A stretch of DNA of 64,000 nucleotides from Agapetus fuscipes (GCA_951799405.1 OX637335.1:18294342-18358341), one strand, 5' to 3'. Numbered from the stretch's first letter, positions 8,892 through 19,689 are shown. Notes: generated by a model from the letters alone, not told the origin. Translations and numbers: made by a program.

Positions 8892-9569
8892 TTAGAAGTG
8901 GGCGGTTCAAACCGTATATAGTTTCAATATCCGATATTGCGATCAAAACCGAATATCAGATATTGCGATCCACGATATCTATGTATTGAAAAAAAACTAT
9001 GTATTGAAAAAAAACTATGTATTCGCGGCGCGCGCGTACAGCGTTGTGTTTTCGGGTTCTGGGTTCTCCGAATATCAGATATTGCGATCCACGATATCTA
9101 TGGATGAAAAAAAACTATGTATTCGCGCCGCGTAATTATTTGTTTAATTAAACGCAATTCATTTCATTATGCTACTTTTCTAGGAATTTAAAATTTTAAT
9201 GAATTATGACATACAAACCGTAGAAATCCTTTAAAATAAAAATCTATTTAAAATTTCATAAACTTTGATTTCAAACTCCAAATTCTACTGGTTCCGTAAC
9301 ATATTAGAAAACCGAAGCCTCATCAAAATACATATCTAGGTTTATCGCGTAAATAATACATCGTAGGATTCGTAGGTATTCATAGCATACCAATATCGGA
9401 TTTTAAAACTATATATTGTAATATCTGATATCGGTATCTGATATGCGGCGCGGTACCGCGCCGCATCTCCAATATATAGATATTACAATATATAGTTTTA
9501 AAATCCGATATTGGTACGCAATATCTGATATCGGTTCAGTATCGCACAAACGCGTACCGACCCATGTCT
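8892..9569. mobile_element. Non-autonomous hAT element inside a GOLE LTR
   Basis: 678 bp flanked by the 8-bp target duplication ATTACAAC (8884-8891, 9570-9577); the intact LTRs show the empty site. Ends are TTAGAAGTGGGCGGT and, inverted, AGACATGGGTCGGT, hAT-like. The interior is non-coding with repeated GATATT and CTATGTATTGAAAAAAAA units. Confidence 0.85.
9390..9514. repeat. Long hairpin inside the hAT element
   Basis: Arms CCAATATCGGATTTTAAAAC and its reverse complement flank a perfect 20-base palindrome GCGGCGCGGTACCGCGCCGC at 9445-9464. Confidence 0.85.
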
Positions 9570-9920
9570 ATTACAACTAAACACATAAATTTTGTTACAG
9601 TAAATTCGGCTCGGCCGGTGTCCTGCCGAACGCCGGCCAATCAGCGTGTAGGGTTAAGTTTTGTCAAGGAGTTCGACGGATGGCGAAATTCAGGGCCTAC
9701 ACAAAAAGTGTGCCGTATCAATATATTATACACTTCGTCAGTTCTACTGGCTGCAACCATGGAGTTCTATTAAATGTAGAGGATATTTATTTGATTAAGT
9801 TCTAAACACTGTGTTCCATACAGTCACTGAAATCTGATTTCGCCAGACATTGTCCCTTGTTTTGTCTCGCTCGCACAACATACGTTTTTTGTTATTGTCC
9901 TTTTCTATCACGTTATGTGT

Positions 9921-10120
9921 NNNNNNNNNNNNNNNNNNNNNNNNNNNNNNNNNNNNNNNNNNNNNNNNNNNNNNNNNNNNNNNNNNNNNNNNNNNNNNNN
10001 NNNNNNNNNNNNNNNNNNNNNNNNNNNNNNNNNNNNNNNNNNNNNNNNNNNNNNNNNNNNNNNNNNNNNNNNNNNNNNNNNNNNNNNNNNNNNNNNNNNN
10101 NNNNNNNNNNNNNNNNNNNN
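9921..10120. other. Assembly gap of 200 N
   Basis: Run of undetermined bases; true size unknown because 200 looks like a placeholder. Apparent reading frames across it are meaningless. Confidence 1.
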
Positions 10121-10442
10121 AACTGGTTCTTTCTGTGCCTTACCAAGAGATATAAGCGCTGGTTTGTACGTGCTCGTACAACTGCTCAGTAAGTCTGGCA
10201 AAAAAAATGCTCAATATCGCTATGTAGGGGTGTGCCAAAGTGATATCGATAAAGATGAAGAGGTTAGAGTACAATTCCTGACAACGGTTGATGGCGAACT
10301 GTTAACTAAAATTGTTAATGACATATCGGACGTGCAATTTAAAGATATTCACCCGAAGTTTGAAGCACCAGTAAAACAGATTGACAGAAAAAAATTGTTT
10401 GTAGAATTTTCGGCGAATGTTGACGTCTTTGAAAAGATATAA
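10121..10442 (+). CDS. 3' coding exon of an unrecognised gene or element
   Basis: The frame is open from the gap edge to TAA at 10440-10442: DISAGLYVLVQLLSKSGKKN, then YRYVGVCQSDIDKDEEVRV, QFLTTVDGEL and a C-terminus ending FSANVDVFEKI. The pattern of a small beta-rich module (Y-V-L-V, Y-R-Y-V-G, V-Q-F-L) followed by D-I-x-D-V-x-F-K-D-I resembles C-terminal tails I associate with insect transposon-related or DNA-binding proteins, but I cannot name the family. AATAAA follows 35 bases after the stop, so this looks like a genuine 3' end. The upstream part is lost in the gap or beyond it. Confidence 0.5.
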
Positions 10443-10476
10443 TTAATATAAGTGAAAAAAAAGTCTTCTTATTTAT

Positions 10477-10482
10477 AATAAA
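10477..10482 (+). terminator. Polyadenylation signal AATAAA
   Basis: Canonical hexamer in AT-rich sequence 35 bases after the stop codon of the 10121-10442 exon. Confidence 0.5.
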
Positions 10483-10739
10483 CATGGTTTGATGTCTTAA
10501 TTCATTCCTGTAAAAGTTTTATTGATTTTTGTACAAGGCCGTACTAGAACTAACAGGCCGTGGCGCGCCCTATCCCCGTTACGAACTTAGTGCCACCACA
10601 CAATAATACAGGGACTTGCCATTCAACTCATACAAGAAATACTTACTTGTAACTGGTTTTGTAAACTTTTAATTTCATATTTTATGTTATGTTAACGGTA
10701 CTTTATATTATATTTTTTATTTTAATTTCATTTCATTTA

Positions 10740-11390
10740 GAACATTATTTGTTAAAGTTTAAAGTATTTTTTTTTTCCTTTGAACCTACAAGTTAAAATA
10801 TTTTTTGTAGTTTTGGATATTTTTAATCTTTTCGTTAAAATAATTGGGATCGTGTAAACGAAACTTAATGTAATTTCATGTGAAATATATTTTCAATATT
10901 TTTTATAGAAATTGTATTGCACGTAATATTATAAAACAATATATTTTTGTTAACCCTTTCATTTCTGACGCAGATGAGCAAGAGTGTTGCTTTTTTAATT
11001 TTCTTAGCGACAATTTGAGCAACGACCACACTGAAAATTTAAAGAAAATCGTTAAGGCCGATTTTGAGATAAGTGCAAGTTTATGTTTTTTTGTACCGCA
11101 GCCATCTTGAATTTCCAGATTGGCGCCATGCCGGTCAGCTCATTTAAAGCTGTGGTTGTCAATGCCCCATACCCAAAAATTGGTGTCTCTGTAATAAGTA
11201 GTTTCGGCTGGGACATACATACAATACACATACGGACGGACGGACGGACAGGTTCGACAAATTAGGTTTTTTGCATGTCCTGATGCAGGACAGCTCATTT
11301 CCGTCGAAACCTCTTTTTTTTTGGTCATTCCTCGCGGCTCGATTTGTGTGTGTGGGTTAATGCGTGTGCTTGCCGCATCCTCGTAGTGTA
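10740..11390. repeat. R1100 repeat, diverged copy
   Basis: Shares with 32.4-33.6, 41.5 and 45 kb the blocks GCAGCCATCTTGAATTT, CGGACGGACGGAC and CATGTCCTGATGCAGGACAG. Only spurious frames. The sequence between 10483 and 10740 shows nothing recognisable. Confidence 0.55.
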
Positions 11391-11690
11391 ACAGCACAGC
11401 TGCTTAGAAACGACATCTCGCGGGCATATTTGGACGATGCACTCTGTAATTTAAAACTACCTAAAATCGTTCGTTTATTGTATTTCAATAAGTTTCCTTG
11501 ACTTATAGGTTGGTATGAAGCTGACCACCCATACCGATAAAATACATACATGCATACATACGGACGAACGGATGTACAGACGGACAGGTTCGAAAAATTA
11601 AGTTTTTTTACATTTCGATATCTCATTTCTTTTTTCGACGACGAATACAAGATTTTATAGCAGTTCGTAAACACTGTTCAGTAAAAATAT
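11391..11690. repeat. R260 end fused to R1100-like sequence
   Basis: TTCCTTGACTTATAGGTTGG with AAGCTGACCACCCATACCG (about 11500-11542) is an R260 end. It runs straight into CATACATACGGACGAACGG and CGGACAGGTTCGAAAAATT of the R1100 type. Confidence 0.5.
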
Positions 11691-11814
11691 AAGATCACCA
11701 TTTTGAATGTCATTTTAAATAGACCTTAATTTCATTCACGATGTTTTTGTTTTCTTGAATCTTGCCGGTCGACAGTTATGGTACAAATTTAAACGGCGAT
11801 ACCCTTATAGCGGA

Positions 11815-12430
11815 ATCGCCCAAAAGTTCAGTTTTATGTTTTTTTTTGTATGGCAGACATCTTGAATTTTCAAGTTGGTGTAATGCCGTAATCTTCATAC
11901 TTAATACATGTCCAAAAAAGTTGATGTAGCCAAAATTTGGTATCTTTAGGTCTAACACTTTGGAAAGTGACACATACAGACGGAAGTTTTTGAAAGATAG
12001 TGTTTTTTGGCATGCCCTGCACCAGGACAACTCATTTCGGGGAAAACCTCGAAAAAAAAAATTCACACCAAATCAAAACTTTCTTTATAGCCTTCAGCTA
12101 TAGCTTGTCTTGTCTTGTCTTGTATCCTGCCGCCTTTCCTCTAGGGGTGGCCAGTACCTCCACACAAGTGCCTCCACTTGACTCTGTCCTTGCATACTTC
12201 TTTCATCTCATCTAATTTCATCACTCTTTTCATGCATGCTCTTCTCTTGTTTCCACTCTGTAGATTCCATTCATTCGCAATCTCATTTATCTGATCAATC
12301 CATTGTTTCCTAGGTCTTCCCCTTCCACGCTTACCTGTTACATTCCCTTTATACACTCTTTTTGTCAGTCGGTCTTCATTCATCCTTTCAATATGTTTCA
12401 ATATGTCTATAGCAAGAAAGTAAAAATACC
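11815..12430. repeat. R1100 repeat copy split by a LINE-A insertion
   Basis: Runs from CAGTTTTATGTTTTTTTTTG to the terminal CTATAGCAAGAAAGTAAAAA. The small hairpin near its end, TATAGCCTTCAGCTATA (12086-12103), was the insertion site of the LINE-A fragment at 12105-12406. Confidence 0.65.
12105..12406 (-). mobile_element. 5'-truncated LINE-A insertion
   Basis: Encodes on the minus strand RMNEDRLTKRVYKGNV, GKRGRGRPRKQW and the terminal CGGTGHP, followed by a (ACAAG)n tail. A 7-bp target duplication, CTATAGC (12098-12104 and 12407-12413), brackets it, showing target-primed insertion. Confidence 0.85.
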
Positions 12431-12538
12431 TACATTGTTTTTGGAGTATCAAAAACAATATTTCTTCTTGAAATGCGTTTCTACCTCTCTCCCTCCACAG
12501 GCCGTTGTTTCTAGAAACAGTAAATTTAACCTTGCAAA

Positions 12539-13825
12539 TAGAGGTGAGTCCAAAATACTGAAACCGTTTCTTTGCAATCGCTACTTGATGGGTGCAGAAG
12601 TAATCGTTACACGATTCTCAAAGAAACGGTTCCAGCTAAATCGTTACAAGTAGCCGTCGTGGCTGCAAACCATTCCGAGTCCACAAACGATTCCAAAGTA
12701 ATCGGAATCGTTTATATGCTAATTTCTGTCTGCTAGCGCCCGTCGCCGAGTGGAGAACTCGGCAAACAGTTTTGTAAACAAACAATAGGCTAGCAGTTGT
12801 AGGTTATCTTATTTTATTATTAGCTCTCTTTTATTGTGCTTACGGTCTTATAGTCGTAATTGAGGTCAGTATTTTGTGATTGTCTATATTAAAAACTCTC
12901 CTGACCGTGGCGCCAAAAAATCAAAATATTAAACTCTGTACATATTTCTGTGAATAAACCGATGTTTCCCACTACTATTCTAACTCTGTAAAGAGGTTTA
13001 GATAAATTCATTCAATTTTGTTATTATTGATCTTGGTGTTTTTTGTTCAAAATTGCAAAAAAATGTGATGGATATTTAAATGAATTAAAAGAGGTATGTA
13101 AGGATAGGAAGAAATGGACACAGCTCTGCAAAGGCTCTGGCCAACCCAAGCGGAATGGTGACCAGAGTTATAGTTACAGTCAAACCACAGTTTTTATTAA
13201 GGGTTATTTGCAAAACCTTATTATTTTTACTGAGATCATTATTGGTACCTATATACACTGAATAAAGAAGCGTTTTTATCTCAATTCTCAAGTACTCCTT
13301 GAAGTGACTAAGTACATCAAAAAACGGCGCTATAAAAAAAATCATCAACTCAACATCACATCTCGAATAATATGTGCTATAACCAGAATAAATTGTTACG
13401 AAAGTAATCATTAGTAGCCGAAACCGTTTCTTTTAGCCAGTAGGTACCAATGGTAGGTAGGTACACAGAAGTAGCTCCTGGCTGAGGAACCGGAAATGCA
13501 TGAAGGCGGCAAATTTAAATTGGCTGTAGTTTGAAAATATAAATCAGTTATTTCAGTATTAAATTCATGTAATTATACAGCCCTTATTATAATGGCGACA
13601 AATTAAAAAAAAGGGTGAAAACATATTTTGTTTGATGGTTGCTAAGGACCCAAGCTGTAAGCTGTAACAGGAATAAATTCTTTGAAACGTCAATGCCCGC
13701 TCCTCCGGTCGCTACGCCTGCAAAAGTAATCATTAGTAGCCGAAACCGTTACTTTTAATCAGTACACAAAAGTAACTGGAATCGTTGTAACGATTACATT
13801 CAAGTAACGGTTTAGCCCACCTCTA
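12539..13825. mobile_element. Non-autonomous hAT element with repeated subterminal motif
   Basis: 1287 bp with ends TAGAGGTGAGTCC and, inverted, TAGAGGTGGGCTAAACCG, and an 8-bp target duplication CTTGCAAA (12531-12538, 13826-13833). The motif AACCGTTACTT/AATCGTTAC recurs near both ends, as transposase-binding repeats often do. No transposase remains. A LINE-A fragment lies inside. Confidence 0.85.
13070..13165 (+). mobile_element. LINE-A 3' fragment nested in hAT
   Basis: Plus-strand frame LKEVCKDRKKWTQLCKGSGQ matches the C-terminus of LINE-A copies at 12.2 and 14.0 kb. Confidence 0.65.
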
Positions 13826-13939
13826 CTTGCAAATCGCGTACTCACCCCTCCCTCCTTCGACGGATTTATTAAAGAAATTTCAGTTTCCCGACAGCGACCG
13901 ATTCTTGTTACCGACTAATGTAAATTTTCTTTACTTTCA

Positions 13940-14281
13940 TGCTGTAACTGTAACTCTGTCGCCATTCCGCTAGGGGTGGCCAGAGCCTCTGCAGAGTTGC
14001 CTCCATTTTTTCCTATCCTGACATACCTCTTTCAATTCCTTCATCTTCAATTCATCCATCACCTTTTTCATGCATTGTCTTCTTTTACGCTCACTTTGTA
14101 TATCCCATTCTTTCACAATCTCCACAATCTGATCACTCCATACTTTTCTCGGTCGTCCCTTCCCTCTTTTCCCTTTCACACTTTCTTTGTATACATACTT
14201 TGTCAGTCTATCATCATTCATTCTTTCCACATGCCCAAACCATCTCATCACATTCTTTTGTACTTTGTACTGCTCCCATCC
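13940..14281 (-). mobile_element. LINE-A C-terminal fragment
   Basis: Minus-strand frame MMRWFGHVERMNDDRLTKYV, GKRGKGRPRKVW, ending LCRGSGHP at 13970. The tail GTTACAGTTACAGCATG lies to its left. Truncated at the RT side. Confidence 0.8.
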
Positions 14282-14523
14282 TTATCTAATCTAAGTTGCA
14301 AAATATATGTAACATTAGAGATTCACATTATATGCATTTTCACGCAAGTTCGCGCTTACACGTGCCGCATGTGGACCTACAATTTAAATACCCGAATCCC
14401 AAATTAACATGCACCCTGCAACTCCTGCAGACTTCCCCTGAAACAGGGGTGACATTGGCAAAGCAAACCATTTTCTACAGCATGGGTGGTCAGCCGCATG
14501 CCAACCTATACGTCAAGGAACAT
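14282..14523 (-). repeat. R260 copy
   Basis: Reads in reverse from ATCTAATCTAAGTTGCAAAA to ACGTCAAGGAAC, with GGGGTGACATTGGCAAAG inside. Directly abuts the LINE-A fragment. Confidence 0.75.
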
Positions 14524-14629
14524 ACACAACAGATTAAAAAAAAATTAAATGGCGGAAAGCGGGACTAATTGAATTTGGTAATGACGGGTGGCGGATTCAA
14601 CTCATAAACCTTTGATTAAAATATGTGGT

Positions 14630-14645
14630 GGTCCTGAAAAGGACC
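14630..14645 (-). terminator. H2B histone 3' stem-loop
   Basis: Minus strand GGTCCTTTTCAGGACC followed by ACCAC: a perfect 6-bp stem with TTTC loop, 38 bases after the H2B stop. It directs non-polyadenylated 3'-end formation through SLBP and U7 snRNP. Confidence 0.95.
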
Positions 14646-14683
14646 TTTTGTTGGCGCTGACGATTCTTGTGATGATTCGAGAT

Positions 14684-15058
14684 TTACTTGGAACTGGTGT
14701 ACTTGGTGACGGCCTTGGTGCCTTCACTGACGGCGTGCTTGGCGAGCTCTCCGGGCAACAGGAGCCTGACTGCTGTCTGGATCTCCCTGCTGGTGATGGT
14801 TGAGCGTTTGTTGTAGTGAGCCAGGCGGGATGCTTCAGCGGCAATGCGCTCGAAGATGTCATTCACAAAGCTGTTCATGATGCTCATGGCCTTGCTGGAG
14901 ATTCCAGTGTCGGGGTGCACCTGCTTCAGTACTTTGTAGATGTAGATGGCATAGCTCTCCTTGCGCTTACGCTTGTTCTTCTTCTTTCCCTCCTTGGAGA
15001 TGTTCTTCTGGGCCTTGCCAGACTTTTTCGCTGCCTTCCCACTGGTTTTAGGCGGCAT
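14684..15058 (-). CDS. H2B: Core histone H2B
   Basis: Complete intronless 124-residue H2B starting [20 protein letters not shown] lysine-rich tail is followed by the histone fold ([59 protein letters not shown]) and the C-terminal AVTKYTSSK helix, including the lysine that is ubiquitinated in other animals. It pairs with H2A in the nucleosome. Replication-dependent type, shown by the 3' stem-loop and lack of intron. Transcribed away from H2A, which starts 4.2 kb to the right. The tail segment [14 protein letters not shown] varies a little from the insect forms I remember, as this region usually does. No damage. Confidence 0.97.
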   Translation of the reverse strand: MPPKTSGKAAKKSGKAQKNISKEGKKKNKRKRKESYAIYIYKVLKQVHPDTGISSKAMSIMNSFVNDIFERIAAEASRLAHYNKRSTITSREIQTAVRLLLPGELAKHAVSEGTKAVTKYTSSK

Positions 15059-15610
15059 GTTGAGGTGTACAGTTCGCTCGGCTTGACGACGGTAGAGTAT
15101 GACGTTGATGGTTACGCCGTCGGATTACTTTACTTTTCTGTTTGTATAAAATTATCACGTAACGGACGGCGACCAATAGGATTCTAGTCTTTGCGCGGGA
15201 AAGAGGCGATCCTCCACCTGCTTGCACAATGCTTCAGGGGTACTACACTTTTTTTAGTTAGTGAATCAAATTATATGGTAAATTACAAATAAAAAATACT
15301 TTGTACACAGGGTTACGGGGCGAATAAAATGTACTAATGTACGATCGATTTTGAAAACATTGTTTCCATCGTCAGGTACAAAATATTGGAAACATTGTTT
15401 TCGAAACCAGTCGTACATTCTTAAATTTTACTAGTGCCGTAACCATATACAAACTATTTCTTATTATTGATATTTAAAAATGAAAGGTTACAAAGTAAAT
15501 GCCTCATCAATGAATCAAATTAATATGACTTACAAAAAACATCGGGTGTCGATATATGACAAAAATTGCTACAATTTAAGGCTGTCAGGATATATTTACT
15601 GTCACCAAGT
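15059..15610. other. H2B upstream region with a foldback element
   Basis: Holds the H2B promoter; only a weak TTTATACAAA is seen about 80-90 bases upstream on the minus strand. A foldback of 134 bp lies at 15311-15444. Confidence 0.5.
15311..15444. mobile_element. Foldback MITE
   Basis: Imperfect arms GGTTACGG...GAAAACATTGTTTCC and GGAAACATTGTTTTCGAA...CCGTAACC form a nearly complete hairpin. No target duplication was identified. Confidence 0.55.
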
Positions 15611-15905
15611 TCCTTGACTTATAGGTTGTTATGCGGCTGACCACCCATAATGTAAAAATTGGTTCACTTTGCCAATGTCACCTCTGTTTCAGGGAAGGAC
15701 ACTTTGCCAATGTCACCTCTGTTTCAGGGAAGGACGGCAAGAGTTGCAAGGCTTATGTTCATTTGAGATTGGGTTTTTATATTGTAGGTCCACATGCGGC
15801 ATGTGTTAGCGCGAAATTATACATATCTGCTTGTGGGAATGCATTTAATATAAAACTTAAATGATATATATCTTTGCAGCTTAGATTAGATTAGATTAGA
15901 TTAGA
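15611..15905 (+). repeat. R260 copy with internal duplication
   Basis: Starts TCCTTGACTTATAGG and ends in TTAGA repeats. About 39 bases (CACTTTGCCAATGTCACCTC onward) are duplicated in tandem at 15665-15735. Confidence 0.85.
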
Positions 15906-15953
15906 CCAATCAATTGCCAGACTTGTAAAAATGGTGTACAATAATTCTACTAG

Positions 15954-16097
15954 TCTAATCTAATCTAAGTTGCAAAGATATGTTACATTGGAGATTCCCA
16001 TTACATGCATTCCCACAACCAAGACACGTACAAGTTCGCGCTTGCACGTGACTCATGTGAGCCTACAACATAAAATCCAATCTCAAATCGACGTGTA
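15954..16097 (-). repeat. Truncated R260 copy, inverted next to the previous one
   Basis: Begins CTAATCTAATCTAAGTTGC and stops after TCAAATCGACG, where an A-run starts. It faces the copy at 15611-15905 tail to tail across about 48 bases. Confidence 0.8.
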
Positions 16098-16394
16098 TTG
16101 AAAAAAAAAAAAAAAAAAACAATACAACGCTTGTTCCAAATAAAGTTTGAAACTGATGTTATGGTCTTAAATGATTATGTATGTTTCTTTAAAAAAAATA
16201 TTAAATAAGCTACCAACTTTTAATGTGATTGTTGACACCAATCATAACTTTCAAGCATTGATCAATATTGTTGATCGATTTGTACAACAAGAACAGATGG
16301 ATGTGACATTTAAAGATCTAAATTCTAAGTTGCAAAGATATATTCTCAATAAGGCTCATATTTAATGAAATGTGTACATACAAAATAATCTAAA
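16098..16394. other. AT-rich stretch, no gene recognised
   Basis: An A-run at 16101-16118 and a 64-codon frame at 16171-16365 with no recognisable motif. Confidence 0.4.
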
Positions 16395-16512
16395 CCTCAC
16401 ATGAACATAAACTTTGCAACACCTGTCGCCTTACCCTGAAACCGGGTAGGTATTGGCAAAAATTAACCCAATTTTTAGTCAGCCTCATACCAACTTACTA
16501 GGCAAGGGACAT
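16395..16512 (-). repeat. Diverged R260 fragment
   Basis: Retains TGCAACACCTGTCGCCTTAC, TATTGGCAAAAATTAACCC and AGTCAGCCTCATACCAACTT, but with many changes compared with other copies. Confidence 0.55.
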
Positions 16513-16629
16513 ACAAATTTCGAAAATTTAAATAAAACACTAAAAAACTAATATAAATTAACTATTTTTAAATTTAAATTAAACGTCCTAGCCGCCAACA
16601 TTGGCTCAAATCAACCGCCATTTATTTTG

Positions 16630-17660
16630 AACTTTGCGTACTTATTTAATTTCATTCAGTCATAATATTTTTCATACATTGTCTTCTTTTGCTATGACTG
16701 AATATCCCATCCGTTCGCTATTTCAGAAATTTGTTCAATCCATACTTTTATCGGGCTTCCTCTACCACGGCTTCTATTCATACTTGCAGCGTACACTCTC
16801 ATCGTCATTCGTTCTCTCAATATGTCCAAACCTTTAAATTTCCTTTTAATGCTTTCCCTTGCACTTCATTCTTCTCTCGTCACTCCACACTCTATTTATA
16901 TCCGTTTTCTCCCAACCACACCTTTTGAAAAGTCCATTCCAACCGTATGGACCTTACTAATCTCGCTTTTATTTACTGTCCAGGCTTCACTTACGTACAT
17001 CAAGGTGGGCACTAGTATACCACCGTGCACCGCCAATTGAATTTTTTTTAAAGATTTGACTTTTCTGATAGTTCACAACTGCCCTTTAATTGTGAACTGT
17101 GGATTTCTTCTTTCAAATTCACCAGTCATTCTTCCATCGTTTACAAACTTATTGCCCAAATACACCAATATTATTAATGTACAATTCCTTGCCTTACACC
17201 CTAAAACCATTCACTATACTAAACACACGCCACACTAGTTTAAAAGTTTTGATACACCGCATTTAGGGGAGCCTCATTCGCTCCGTATGCTTTCAAAAGA
17301 TCCCACAACATAACTCTGTCAACGGAGTCAAAAACCTTTTCTAGATCGACAAATAGCCGTAAAAATCTGATCAAGACAGCCTCTACCGGCTGGAAAGCCG
17401 GACTGCATCTCCGAAATCCTTTCACCAGTAGCCAGAATCACGTCCTTTATAATCACGTCACAGAAGACTTTTACTGGTATGCTGAGTAGACTGATTGGTA
17501 TGAAGTTCTGAAAGTATTTTTTGTCCCCTTTACCTTTGTAAATGGGAACAATGACCGCCTTCATACAGTTCATTGGTACGACTCCGGCATTCACACAAAG
17601 CTTACATAATTCATACATCAATTCTATCACACATTCACCTTCTGCTTTCAACATTTCATC
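16630..17660 (-). pseudogene. LINE-A-like non-LTR reverse transcriptase remnant
   Basis: Minus-strand pieces in several frames. KAVIVPIYKGKGDKKYFQNF and QSGFPAGRGCLDQIF (17654-17328) match the fingers and palm of a non-LTR RT, and LFVDLEKVFDSVDRVMLW (about 17370-17290) gives the first catalytic aspartate region. The C-terminal RGRGSPIKVWIEQI block lies near 16770. Roughly one kilobase of element is present with many frame shifts and no YADD box found. It is the largest RT-bearing piece of this family here and shows that the GTGHP C-termini belong to a normal RT. Confidence 0.7.
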
Positions 17661-17786
17661 ATTTATTCAATCAGACACAGCAAACTTCCCATTGTTCAAA
17701 CATGCAATAGATACTTACATTTCGTCTTATAAAATCCTCAATCCGTTCTCTCTTTCCATTTGTCGTTGTTATGGCTGATAGGTTGG

Positions 17787-18027
17787 TCCTTGACTGATAG
17801 GTTGGTACGAGGCTGACCACCCGTGCTGTAAAAATCGGTTCACTTTTGCCAATGCCACCCACGGTTCAGGGAACGGCGGCAGGAGGTGCAAGATTTATGT
17901 CCATGTGAGGTTTTCTTTATTTGTATGCACACATGCAGAATGTGTAGGCGCGAACCTGCATGTGCCTGTCTGTAGGCATGCATTTCATATGCGCCTTAAA
18001 TGTTAACATATCCTTGCAGCTTAGATT
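17787..18027 (+). repeat. R260 copy followed by SINE-A
   Basis: From TCCTTGACTGATAGG to CTTGCAGCTTAGATTA, immediately continued by the SINE-A head. The same junction occurs near 52340. Confidence 0.8.
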
Positions 18028-18292
18028 ATAGATGGCCGAGGGGGTCAAGTGGGCAGATCTTTCTAGCGTATTTGGAAAAGAATAACGTTGGTCTGATCCT
18101 CACCTGGGTCATTTGACGACAACATTGACCCTGGTTCAACATATGCTATCGGGTAGTTATTAATTAAGAATTCATTATAAATAAACAATAATGAATTATT
18201 GATATTATTGATGATATTAATACCTGTTTCTGGCCAGGCAGAATAGGATGGTGAATTGCATTCCTCCTCACAAATCTATTAAAAAAAAAAAA
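18028..18292 (+). mobile_element. SINE-A copy 1 (tRNA-derived)
   Basis: Head GATGGCCGAGGGGGTCAAG resembles a tRNA box A with TGATCCTCACC as a weak box B. The body has TTGACCCTGGTTCAACA and ends CACAAATCT followed by an A-run. Three more copies share the body and end. Confidence 0.75.
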
Positions 18293-18617
18293 CATAAATT
18301 ACGCTTTCCCCGTGACCAAAAATTCCTTCAAAATAATTAATTCATATCTTGCATGAAGAGCTTGTATGAAAGAGGTTAAAAAAATTGTGTGAGTGAGTGA
18401 ACTAAAAGTTTTGTGTGAGTGAGTGAGGAATAAAGCCAAACCAAAACTATAAAAGGGCCCTTGAGGTGTGCTACACACGAAAACGGCGCTTTTAAAAAAA
18501 ATAGCGGTAGATCTGTAAAATGTTGGCGGCTAGTGCAAGGGTTTTTTAAATTAAAATATTTTATTCTGTATTTATTTTGATGATTAAAGATTTAAAAAAA
18601 GTTATTTGTTTGTATGT
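18293..18617. other. Spacer with a CR1-like 3'-end scrap
   Basis: 18452-18495 reads GGGCCCTTGAGGTGTG and AAAACGGCGCT, matching inverted the 3' non-coding part of the LINE at 55 kb. GTGAGTGAGTGA repeats lie near 18390-18425. Nothing else is seen. Confidence 0.5.
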
Positions 18618-18866
18618 TCCTTGACTTATAGGTTGAAATGCGGCTAAACACCCATGCTGTAGAAAATGGTTCACTTTGCCAATGTCACTCCTGTTTCAGG
18701 GAAGGTCGGCAAGAGTTGCAGGGTGTATGTTCATTTGAAATTTGGGCTATAATGTTGTGGGTTCACATGCGGCATATGAACTTATACATGTCTACTAATA
18801 ACTAAAGGGAATGCATTTAATTTGAATCTTAAATGTATTATATCTTTTTGCAACTTAGATTATAGA
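18618..18866 (+). repeat. R260 copy
   Basis: TCCTTGACTTATAGGTTG to TGCAACTTAGATTATAG, with full interior. Confidence 0.8.
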
Positions 18867-19168
18867 CTTATTTTTTTCATAGTATAAATTTTTATTCTCT
18901 AACATTCGTTATACTAGTGTTGATTTATAAATAAAGCAGATGTTCTTAAAATAATACTTGAATGCCATCAAAATTTACATCGAATTAACGCAGTTTATAA
19001 AGGGCAAGACAAATGACTGAAAAGTATTATTTAAAAAAATAAATACATACTTCTAAATTTATTAAATTACATTCATAGTTATCCATCTGAGCAACGATCG
19101 GGACGAACGTTACTGTTCGGCTATAATCGGAACGCTTCGCACATTCAAGGTTGGCGACGGAGAAATAC

Positions 19169-19176
19169 TATAAATA
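19169..19176 (+). promoter_or_regulatory. H2A TATA box
   Basis: TATAAATA 93 bases before the H2A start codon; the spacing suits a short histone leader of about 65-70 nt. Confidence 0.8.
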
Positions 19177-19268
19177 CCATCTGCTGTGCACTTAACGGGC
19201 ATCACATTCATCCCCATCAGCTCCCGAGCTCTTGTGTCGTGTCGTAACTCTACTTCAAACCCATCAAT

Positions 19269-19643
19269 ATGTCCGGAAGAGGCAAAGGAGGCAAGGTCAA
19301 GGGAAAGGCAAAGTCCCGTTCCAGCCGCGCAGGGCTCCAGTTCCCTGTGGGACGTATCCACAGGCTGCTCCGCAAAGGAAACTATGCTGAACGTGTCGGT
19401 GCCGGCGCCCCGGTCTACCTGGCCGCCGTCATGGAATACTTGGCTGCTGAAGTTTTGGAGTTGGCTGGCAACGCCGCACGTGACAACAAGAAGACCAGGA
19501 TCATCCCGAGACATCTTCAATTGGCCATCCGCAATGACGAGGAGTTGAACAAGCTCCTGTCTGGTGTAACAATCGCCCAAGGGGGTGTGCTGCCTAACAT
19601 CCAGGCCGTACTTCTGCCCAAGAAGACCGAGAAGAAGGCTTAA
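19269..19643 (+). CDS. H2A: Core histone H2A
   Basis: Complete intronless 124-residue canonical H2[21 protein letters not shown] tail, the fold with [20 protein letters not shown] and [20 protein letters not shown], the acidic-patch NDEELNKLL, and the docking end [20 protein letters not shown]. There is no C-terminal SQ motif, so it is not H2A.X, and it lacks H2A.Z features. Dimerises with H2B in the nucleosome. TATA box upstream and histone stem-loop downstream mark it as replication-dependent. Divergent from H2B. Confidence 0.97.
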   Translation: MSGRGKGGKVKGKAKSRSSRAGLQFPVGRIHRLLRKGNYAERVGAGAPVYLAAVMEYLAAEVLELAGNAARDNKKTRIIPRHLQLAIRNDEELNKLLSGVTIAQGGVLPNIQAVLLPKKTEKKA

Positions 19644-19689
19644 ACGTCTGAATCAATGCTATCGAAATAATATCCGCCAACTCAACAAA

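Larger units (their letters stand above)
6866..9720 (-). mobile_element. GOLE copy 1, gag-only LTR retrotransposon
   Basis: Complete element with LTRs at 6866-7172 and 8728-9720 (the second split by a hAT insertion) and a 1555-bp interior. The 4-bp target duplication is ATAT (6862-6865 and 9721-9724). LTRs begin TGATAC and end GTATCA. The interior encodes one Gag-like protein; I see no protease, reverse transcriptase, RNase H or integrase. It is nearly identical to copy 3 at 58 kb. Confidence 0.85.

Noticed and set aside
9850..10201. Reading frames crossing the run of N
   Set aside because: Unknown bases; only the part from 10121 on can be judged.
19110..19580. Antisense frame over H2A
   Set aside because: Shadow of the conserved histone sequence, as are the antisense frames over H2B, H3 and H4.
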